This document shows, one piece after another, positions 58,600 to 64,000 of a DNA stretch of 64,000 bases (the stretch's first letter is position 1; every line of letters starts with the position of its first letter). The translations under genes and the position numbers were made by a program. The notes under the pieces were generated by a model, which was given only the letters and a program-made list of their open reading frames with translations, was not told the origin of the DNA and ran no database searches. The stretch spans positions 1,364,001 through 1,428,000 of the forward strand of contig NZ_CP041692.1 in the NCBI RefSeq assembly GCF_007362775.1, in the 5' to 3' direction. This DNA is from Microlunatus elymi (lineage in GTDB: Bacteria > Actinomycetota > Actinomycetes > Propionibacteriales > Propionibacteriaceae).

Positions 58600-58812
58600 T
58601 CAGAAGTTGAAGACGTGGCGGAGGTCGGAGGACAGGCTGAGGCCGAAGATGAGGGCGATGATGGCGGCGACCACGGTCAGCAGCAGGCTGAACAGGGTGG
58701 CGCCGAGGGCGAAGAAGAAGCCGAGCTTGAGGGCGGTGCCGGCACCGATGAGCATGCGGGTCCGGGTGGAGCGGTTCGCAGCAGGGACGGCGGGGAGTTC
58801 CTGAGTTGTCAT
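58600..58812 (-). CDS. Small membrane protein of unknown function
   Basis: A 70-residue protein with a polar N-terminus (TTQELPAVPAANRSTRTR) and a long hydrophobic region (about residues 28-62: LKLGFFFALGATLFSLLLTVVAAIIALIFG in outline), ending in HVFNF. One or two membrane helices are possible. I do not recognise a family. ATG 58812 lies 10 bases downstream of the histidine kinase stop on the same strand, so it may be cotranscribed with it. Confidence 0.55.
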   Translation of the reverse strand: MTTQELPAVPAANRSTRTRMLIGAGTALKLGFFFALGATLFSLLLTVVAAIIALIFGLSLSSDLRHVFNF

Positions 58813-58822
58813 GGCCGGAAAA

Positions 58823-61261
58823 CTACCCGGCAAGGTCCTCCGAGGCGGGTTCCCGAACCGCCGTGGCGTCAATCTCCTCGGCCGATCGACCTGATGAATG
58901 ATCCGCCGAGCGATCGAAGTCGCTCTCGTCCTCGTCCGGCCGGGCCGCGGGCAGGATGAAGCGGAAGATCGCGCCGTCGCCGTTCGGGCTCTCCGCCCAG
59001 ATCCGTCCACCGTGTCGCTCGACGATGCTGCGGGAGATGGACAGCCCGAGGCCGCTGCCTCCCATCTCGCGTCGATCGGAGGAGTCGACCTGTTCGAACC
59101 GTTCGAAGATCTGCTCGAGCTTGTCGGCCGGGATGCCGCGGCCGCGATCGGCGACCCAGAAGACGATCATGTCCCGATCTGCGCCCTCGTGATCAACGGC
59201 ACCATGATCAACAGGTACGTGTTCGGCCGAGCCGTGATCGCCCAGCCCAGCCTCACCAGGACCATGGCCACCGCGACCATGATCACCAGTGCCTCCACCC
59301 ACCGCAGCAAGATCAACCGGGCCAAGATCAACTCGGTCTCCGACGGGCCCGGCACCCACCTGTACGGCGTCCCCGGTGGGCGAATACTTGATCGCGTTGC
59401 TGATCAGGTTGACCAGGGTCTGCACGATCCGATCGGCATCGACGTTCACCGTCCCCGAACTGGGCTCGATGATCACCTGCACCTGCGCCGCGGCAGCGAT
59501 CGGCCGGAGCTGACTGGCCGCCACTTCCAGCAGTTCGACGGCATCATGATCACGGAAGTCCATCGGCATGCTGCCCGATTCCATCCGGTCGATGTCGAGA
59601 ATGTCGTTGACCAGTCGACCCAGCCGCTCGGTGCTGTTCAGGGCGATGTTGATCATGCGCTGCGCCTGCGGGCCGAGGTTGCCGAGCCGCTGATCGGCCA
59701 ACAGGCCAAGGGATCCACGGATCGCGGTCAACGGCGTACGAAGTTCATGGCTGACCACCGAGACGAACTCGCGCTTCATCCGGTCGACCTCCCGCCGCTG
59801 GGTGATGTCACGGAAGACGATCACCGCACCCGGAAAGCTGGTCTGGCTGTCCAGCGGGCTGGCGGTCACCTCGACCGGGATCTGCCGGCCGTCGGCGCAG
59901 ACGTAGATGTCCTCCTCGCTGTTGGTCGCGCCGGACTCGATCGCCTCGGCGATGTAGCAGTGCTCGTAGTCGTAGGCGGTTCCGTCGAGTTGCGGCGCGT
60001 GGAACAGGTCGTGGGCGTTGCGACCGATCAGATCCTCGATCCGGTAGCCGAGCGCCCGGGCGGCCGACGGGTTGGCGGTGGTGATCTTGCCTTCGGAGTC
60101 GACGCCGTAGATGCCGTCGCCGACCGAATTCAGCATCAACTCGCTCTGCCGAGTGACCGATTCGAGCTCCCGGGTGCGGGCCGACACCCGGCGTTCCAGG
60201 CTGCCGCGAAGACGCTCGTTGTCCACGATCAGGATCACCTGACGGACCACCACCGCGATCACCAGAATCAGCCAGAGCCCGCCGATCCACGGACTGACCA
60301 TGGCCGAGGCACTCGGTGCGTTCGACGCCGCGGCGATCAGCAACACGCCGAAGGTGAGAATGGTGTCGGCGATCGGCGACGCCTGCCTCGCAGGCGACGC
60401 GTCGGCCGGTTGCCGGGTCCGCCGCGGGACCCGGGCCGCCAGCGCCAGGCAGGCGTAGCCGAGCGGCCAGAGCAGCGGCGCCGGACTGTTGAAGAAGTCG
60501 ACCCCGTGCTCGATCAGCACCCAACGTGCCAGGTCGGTGCCGGCCCAGATGACGAAGCCGAGCGCCAGCAGCGCCAGCACCGGCCGGTCGGATCGATTGC
60601 CGCGGATCAACAACAACGCGGCCACCGTGGCCAGGATCGTGTCGGTGGCCATCACCGCCAGCGAATCGATTCGGGTGAAGGGATTCTGCCCCTCGGCCAA
60701 CACCGACGGCAGCGCCAGTACGGTGACCGTGAGCAGCACCGAGCCGGCGATCACCACTCCGTCCAGGATCATCCGGAACAACTCGGTGCCGCGCTGTTTC
60801 GCCGCCGGGAAGGCGGCCATCCCGACGATCGCGAAGATGCCGCCGATCACGTACCCCAGGTCACCCAGGCTGCTCAGCACGGGCCGGCCGAGGAGCATGG
60901 TGACCGCGATCCAGCAATTGCCGAAGGTGGCGAAAACGCCCGCGATCGAGAGCAGCACCCAGGCCCGCCGCTGGCGCCGATCCGGCCCGCGCCAGGCCGC
61001 GATCCCGGCGGCGATCGCCAACGCGAGGCTGCCGGCGACCTGAGCCACCCCGTTCACCCAGACCAGCGAGCTGTGGCCGACCAGACCGAGGATCTCCAGC
61101 AACGCGGCGGTGCACAGGGCGACGAAGGTGATGGCCAGGCCGATGAAGACGTTGGGGTAGCGCTGGACGGCGCGCGACAGCGAACTGCGTGCGCTCGACC
61201 GCCGTCCTGGCACAGCTCCTCCGTTGCGTTGTTTCGCAGCAGACATCATGACCGGGCTCAC
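58823..61261 (-). CDS. Membrane PAS histidine kinase with low-complexity insert in the ATPase domain
   Basis: An 812-residue sensor kinase. About ten hydrophobic helices span residues 30-350, followed by a short coiled segment, a PAS domain (about 365-485: LMLNSVGDGIYGVDSEGKITTANPSAARALGY in outline, then VFRDITQRREVDRMK), the HisKA domain with His505 in VSHELRTPLTAIRG, and a HATPase domain with N box NLISNAIKYSP, WVADRGRGIPADKLEQIFERFEQ (G1 and F boxes) and GGSGLGLSISRSI (G2). Between the N box and G1 lies an unusual insert (about 637-697), rich in DHG, VDH and gly. An acidic tail ends the protein. Start GTG 61261 or ATG 61249. The divergent receiver-Hpt pair is its likely partner. Confidence 0.88.
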   Translation of the reverse strand: MSPVMMSAAKQRNGGAVPGRRSSARSSLSRAVQRYPNVFIGLAITFVALCTAALLEILGLVGHSSLVWVNGVAQVAGSLALAIAAGIAAWRGPDRRQRRAWVLLSIAGVFATFGNCWIAVTMLLGRPVLSSLGDLGYVIGGIFAIVGMAAFPAAKQRGTELFRMILDGVVIAGSVLLTVTVLALPSVLAEGQNPFTRIDSLAVMATDTILATVAALLLIRGNRSDRPVLALLALGFVIWAGTDLARWVLIEHGVDFFNSPAPLLWPLGYACLALAARVPRRTRQPADASPARQASPIADTILTFGVLLIAAASNAPSASAMVSPWIGGLWLILVIAVVVRQVILIVDNERLRGSLERRVSARTRELESVTRQSELMLNSVGDGIYGVDSEGKITTANPSAARALGYRIEDLIGRNAHDLFHAPQLDGTAYDYEHCYIAEAIESGATNSEEDIYVCADGRQIPVEVTASPLDSQTSFPGAVIVFRDITQRREVDRMKREFVSVVSHELRTPLTAIRGSLGLLADQRLGNLGPQAQRMINIALNSTERLGRLVNDILDIDRMESGSMPMDFRDHDAVELLEVAASQLRPIAAAAQVQVIIEPSSGTVNVDADRIVQTLVNLISNAIKYSPTGDAVQVGAGPVGDRVDLGPVDLAAVGGGTGDHGRGGHGPGEAGLGDHGSAEHVPVDHGAVDHEGADRDMIVFWVADRGRGIPADKLEQIFERFEQVDSSDRREMGGSGLGLSISRSIVERHGGRIWAESPNGDGAIFRFILPAARPDEDESDFDRSADHSSGRSAEEIDATAVREPASEDLAG
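59166..59345. repeat. GATCA-word-rich in-frame insertion within kinase gene
   Basis: Seven GATC words, mostly GATCA (four within TGATCA or ATGATCA), occur in about 180 bp. On the coding strand they make repeated Val-Asp-His, Gly-Asp-His and Asp-His-Gly. The segment is absent from the expected HATPase layout, so it looks like an expansion within the gene that keeps the frame. Confidence 0.6.
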
Positions 61262-61417
61262 GTTGCCCCGGTCATGCTACCTACTACGATGTCGGGTGCC
61301 ATCGGCTCAACTCGGGGATCGCGCTGGACGTCGGAGTCAACCAGCTCGTCGGATACAGATCGTGCAGCGCGTGCGGAGCCGAAACCGGGGAAAAGACAAG
61401 AATGCGGCGGTGAAGGC

Positions 61418-61801
61418 ATGACCACCAAAGACGTGCTGCTCGTCGACGATGACGCCTCGATTCGTGAAGTGATACAGCTGACCCTCGAACTGGTCGGCGG
61501 CTGGCACGTGCACCTTGCAGCCAGCGGAGTCGAGGCGCTGGAGCAGGTGCAAGAACGCCGCCCGGATGCAATCCTGTTGGACATGATGATGCCGGGGATG
61601 GATGGCGCGACCACGCTGGCCCGGTTGCGCGAGGCGGGCGGTGAGAAGGACGTGCCGGTGATCCTGTTGTCGGCCAAGCTGCAGCAACGGCGCGACGACG
61701 ACCAGCTCGACGGACTGGGGGTGGCCGGGGTGATCGGCAAACCGTTCGATCCGATCGCGCTGCCCGGTCAGATCCGCACCATCCTCGGGTGGGCCGAATG
61801 A
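61418..61801 (+). CDS. Single-domain response regulator
   Basis: A 127-residue CheY-like receiver without output domain. Acidic pocket Asp10-Asp11-Asp12 (VDDDAS), phospho-acceptor Asp55 in AILLDMMMPGMDG, and Lys108 in IGKPFDP are present. GAAGG lies a few bases before ATG 61418. It overlaps the Hpt gene start (ATGA). Divergent from the histidine kinase, it is probably the phosphate receiver of a multi-step relay. Confidence 0.92.
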   Translation: MTTKDVLLVDDDASIREVIQLTLELVGGWHVHLAASGVEALEQVQERRPDAILLDMMMPGMDGATTLARLREAGGEKDVPVILLSAKLQQRRDDDQLDGLGVAGVIGKPFDPIALPGQIRTILGWAE

Positions 61802-62166
61802 GCCCGACCGAGTCCGACGTCAGCGCGGCCGAGGCGGACCCCCTGGATCGCGTACACGAGATCTTCGATCGGGCGCGTGAGCGCAACCTCTGCCGGGCCG
61901 AGGAGTTGGCCGGCTGGGTGACCGCGGCCGAACAGGACGGGCTGACCGCCGCCGACCGGGTGGTGGCCAAGGACGTCGCCCATCAACTGGCCGGCTCGGC
62001 CGGCACCTTCGGTTACCAGTCGGCCACCGAGGTCGCCCGCAAGATCGAGCGGCTCTTCGCCGACGGCGACGGCTCGCACTGCTGGGCCACCGCCCGCGAC
62101 CACGTACGCGACCTGATGCGCAAACTCCAAGACCCCCCAGAGTCCGGCGGATGCCCAGGTTTGTGA
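61798..62166 (+). CDS. Histidine phosphotransfer (Hpt) domain protein
   Basis: A 122-residue helical protein with the Hpt motif AHQLAGSAGTFGYQSATEVARKIE, phospho-accepting His62. It begins MSPTESDVSAAEADPLDRVHEIFD and is acidic at the start. The ATG overlaps the response regulator stop. Hpt proteins shuttle phosphate between a receiver and another receiver; no further receiver is seen in this window, so the next partner is elsewhere. Confidence 0.85.
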   Translation: MSPTESDVSAAEADPLDRVHEIFDRARERNLCRAEELAGWVTAAEQDGLTAADRVVAKDVAHQLAGSAGTFGYQSATEVARKIERLFADGDGSHCWATARDHVRDLMRKLQDPPESGGCPGL

Positions 62167-62475
62167 ATCTGAGCTTCCGCAGAGTGGCAACCAGCAGCTT
62201 GCACCCACTCGCCGTCACCACGAACGCTTGAAAGTCAGATTGAACGCAACGTCGAGACCCGCGCCGCCCACTGCTTGGGTCTGACCGCCGCCACCACGAA
62301 CGCTTGAAGGCCGGATTGAACGCACGTCGAGCGCCCTGGCGCGAGACCGACTCCGAAGGAGTCGGCGTGAGCGGCTGACAAGCTAACCACGGCGGGAGCG
62401 CGAGGGTCGCCCCTCGCAAACGTGAGCCGCCAGACCAGATCGCGGCAGCGGCACCCAACTCGACCGCGAATCCAA
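62167..62475. repeat. 309-base gap with a 40-bp direct repeat
   Basis: CACCACGAACGCTTGAA begins two near-identical 40-bp segments at 62216-62256 and 62292-62331, 76 bp apart, each continuing to TTGAACGCA and CGTCGAG. No gene is supported in the gap. The repeats are not inverted and have no coding sense, so they may be remnants of an element or binding sites. Confidence 0.7.
62347..62417. terminator. Two hairpins between Hpt and coaA genes
   Basis: CCGACTCC - GAA - GGAGTCGG at 62347-62365 and GCGAGGG - TCGC - CCCTCGC at 62400-62417 are perfect short hairpins. They sit between convergent genes, 59 bases after the coaA stop, and are likely terminators. Confidence 0.6.
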
Positions 62476-63435
62476 TCAGAGCTTGCGGATACGCACCCAC
62501 TCGACCCGATGGTCGTCGCTCTTGCGCAAGACGGCGGTGGCTCGGCCTCGGGTGGGCAGGATGTTGATGGCCAGGTTGGGGCCGTTGATCGAGTCCCAGA
62601 TGCCTTCGGCGGTCGGGACGGCGTCCTCGTCGCTCAGCCCGGCGTAGCGGGTGAAGAAGGACCGCGGGTCGGTGAAGGCGGTCTGCCGCAATTCCAGGAA
62701 GCGTTGCACGTACCACTGCCGGATCGCGTCGGTGTGGGCGTCGATGTAGACCGAGAAGTCGAAGAAATCGCTCAGCGCCAGGCCGGTGGTGCCGTCCGGT
62801 CGCGGCCGGGCCGGCTGCAACACGTTCAGACCCTCGATGATCAGGATGTCCGGCCGGCGGACGACGATCTGTTCACCGGGCACGATGTCGTAGCTGAGGT
62901 GGTCGTAGACCGGTGCGGTGACGACGTCCTTGCCGGACTTGATGTCCATCACAAACCGCAGCAGGCGCGTGCGGTCGTACGACTCCGGGAAGCCCTTGCG
63001 GGACATGATTCCGCGCCGTTCCAGCTCCGCGTTCGGGAAGAGGAAACCGTCGGTGGTGACCAACTCCACCCGAGGATGATCGGGCCAACTGGCCAGCAGG
63101 GCCTGCAGCAGCCGCGCGGTGGTGGATTTGCCGACCGCCACCGAACCGGCCACCCCGATCACGAACGGGGTCCGGCCGACCGAGAGCCGGAGGAATTCGT
63201 TGCTGGCCTGGTGCAGGTCTCCGGTGTGCTTGACGTAGGTGGCCAGCAGCCGGGTCAGCGGCAGGTAGACCTCGCGGACGTCGTCCAGGCTGGTCGGGTC
63301 CTGCATGCCGCGCAGCGAACCGAGCGCTTCGGCGGTCAGCGGCATCGGGGTGGAGTTCGCCAGCGCGGCCCAGTCGGCGCGGCTGCGTTCCACGTACGGG
63401 CTGGCGGTGTCGCTGAGCTCGGGGCGATTCGGCAC
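62476..63435 (-). CDS. coaA: Pantothenate kinase, type I
   Basis: First step of CoA synthesis, phosphorylating pantothenate. The 319-residue protein has P-loop [12 protein letters not shown] (about residues 94-105), [33 protein letters not shown] and IIEGLNVLQ, the type I (CoaA) hallmarks. GTG 63435 is chosen because GATAAT lies six bases upstream (minus strand 63442-63447), a leaderless layout, and family length fits. Divergent from glmS with 81 bases between. Confidence 0.95.
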   Translation of the reverse strand: MPNRPELSDTASPYVERSRADWAALANSTPMPLTAEALGSLRGMQDPTSLDDVREVYLPLTRLLATYVKHTGDLHQASNEFLRLSVGRTPFVIGVAGSVAVGKSTTARLLQALLASWPDHPRVELVTTDGFLFPNAELERRGIMSRKGFPESYDRTRLLRFVMDIKSGKDVVTAPVYDHLSYDIVPGEQIVVRRPDILIIEGLNVLQPARPRPDGTTGLALSDFFDFSVYIDAHTDAIRQWYVQRFLELRQTAFTDPRSFFTRYAGLSDEDAVPTAEGIWDSINGPNLAINILPTRGRATAVLRKSDDHRVEWVRIRKL

Positions 63436-63441
63436 GGCCTG

Positions 63442-63447
63442 ATTATC
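63442..63447 (-). promoter_or_regulatory. -10 element GATAAT of leaderless coaA
   Basis: On the minus strand GATAAT is followed by six bases and the GTG at 63435. No Shine-Dalgarno is seen. Confidence 0.5.
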
Positions 63448-63502
63448 CCCGTTGCGGTTGCTGGTGCGCCGGGCGGATCCGTCGAACGCGGCCTGCCGAC
63501 GG

Positions 63503-63508
63503 TAGCCT
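63503..63508 (+). promoter_or_regulatory. -10 element TAGCCT of leaderless glmS
   Basis: TAGCCT is eight bases ahead of ATG 63517, and no Shine-Dalgarno is present. Confidence 0.45.
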
Positions 63509-63516
63509 GACCGACC

Positions 63517-64000
63517 ATGTGCGGGATCGTCGGATATGTGGGCGCGGGTTCGGCCGCGGAAGTGATCGTGGCCGGGCTGAAACGGCTGGAGTACCGCGGC
63601 TACGACTCGGCCGGGGTGGCCGTGGTGACCGGTCAGCCGGCCGACGGTGCGCCGGGGCCGCGGCGGATCGCGACGGCGAAGAAGGCCGGCAAGATCGCCA
63701 ACCTGGTCGAGCTGCTGGACGCCGAGCCGCTGCCGAAGGACGGCGTCGGCATCGGGCACACCCGGTGGGCGACCCACGGCGTACCCAACGACCGCAACGC
63801 ACACCCGCATCTCTCGTACGACGGTCGGGTCGCGGTCGTGCACAACGGCATCATCGAGAACTTCGCCGCGCTCCGCGCCGAGCTGCAGGCAGCCGGCATC
63901 GAGCCGGTCTCCGACACCGACACCGAGGTGGTCGCCCACCTGCTGGCACAGCAGCTGGCCGACGGGCAGCAGCTGGCCGCGGCGATGCGTACGGTGTGCA
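63517..64000 (+). CDS. glmS: Glucosamine-6-phosphate synthase, N-terminal part
   Basis: The first 161 residues of glutamine-fructose-6-phosphate aminotransferase; the gene runs out of the window. Met is followed by Cys2 of MCGIVGYVG, the class II glutaminase nucleophile. [32 protein letters not shown] and [14 protein letters not shown] are the glutaminase motifs. It makes glucosamine-6-phosphate, the substrate of GlmM encoded 5 kb upstream. ATG 63517 has TAGCCT eight bases before it and appears leaderless. Confidence 0.97.
   Translation, partial: MCGIVGYVGAGSAAEVIVAGLKRLEYRGYDSAGVAVVTGQPADGAPGPRRIATAKKAGKIANLVELLDAEPLPKDGVGIGHTRWATHGVPNDRNAHPHLSYDGRVAVVHNGIIENFAALRAELQAAGIEPVSDTDTEVVAHLLAQQLADGQQLAAAMRTVC

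Noticed and set aside
58898-61417. A very long plus-strand frame (over 800 residues) opposite the histidine kinase
   Set aside because: It mirrors the kinase codons, is extremely Arg/Asp/Gln-rich and has no motifs; only its last 127 residues (61418-61801) are real, as the response regulator.
1-64000. Search for tRNA and rRNA genes
   Set aside because: No stretch with T-loop GGTTCGAATCC and anticodon-stem arrangement or rRNA motifs was seen; a covariance-model scan would be decisive.

Overview
The window is high-GC DNA, about two-thirds G+C by eye, from an actinobacterium. The ribosomal-protein order, short-type adenylate kinase, ATP-dependent DNA ligase, ECF42-type sigma factor, MHS transporter and many apparently leaderless genes fit Actinomycetota. 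A Propionibacteriaceae (Microlunatus-like) host is my best guess but is inferred from gene content only. No rRNA, tRNA, CRISPR array, phage or insertion-sequence transposase was seen.

Layout. 1-3956: end of the spc operon (rplF'-rplR-rpsE-rpmD-rplO), then secY-adk. 3957-6486: a divergent efflux module (MFS transporter, small protein, ArsR-type regulator) lying between adk and map. 6483-7340: map. 7341-15968: accessory genes (prolyl oligopeptidase, cobalamin-binding-like protein, ferritin-like protein, NamZ-like muramidase, FAD monooxygenase with divergent TetR). 16163-20088: infA-rpmJ-rpsM-rpsK-rpsD-rpoA-rplQ. 20266-55776: a long accessory stretch with two CNNM/CorC membrane proteins, a divergent citrate synthase pair (one with an HTH domain), an aldo/keto reductase with divergent MocR regulator, an ECF42 sigma factor with its DGPF partner, an oligopeptide-type ABC importer, a DNA ligase, an MHS transporter, superoxide dismutase, two ABC exporters, an RNA-modification operon (trmB-truA-methyltransferase), an ABC-F ATPase, a DedA protein and the main citrate synthase gltA. 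56064-58532: rplM-rpsI-glmM. 58823-62166: a hybrid-less phosphorelay (membrane histidine kinase, divergent receiver and Hpt protein). 62476-64000: coaA and the start of glmS.

The core translation genes therefore form a backbone that in many actinobacteria is nearly continuous (adk-map-infA...rplQ-truA-rplM-rpsI-glmM). Here it is broken open by roughly 9 kb and 36 kb of other genes, and truA is displaced onto the opposite strand.

The most unusual content is not a gene. First, the palindrome TGATCA and longer words around it (GTTGATC, GATCATGATC, GATCTTG) are greatly over-represented in accessory genes and scarce in many core genes; they appear in several reading frames with AT-ending codons that clash with local codon use. 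A dense patch of these words forms an in-frame insert of about 60 residues inside the ATPase domain of the histidine kinase. Second, gaps between genes carry at least four families of dispersed hairpin elements, each found two or three times, many placed like terminators. Third, several operators are visible, including four copies of an 8-bp site at an exact 14-bp spacing between the efflux module and its regulator.
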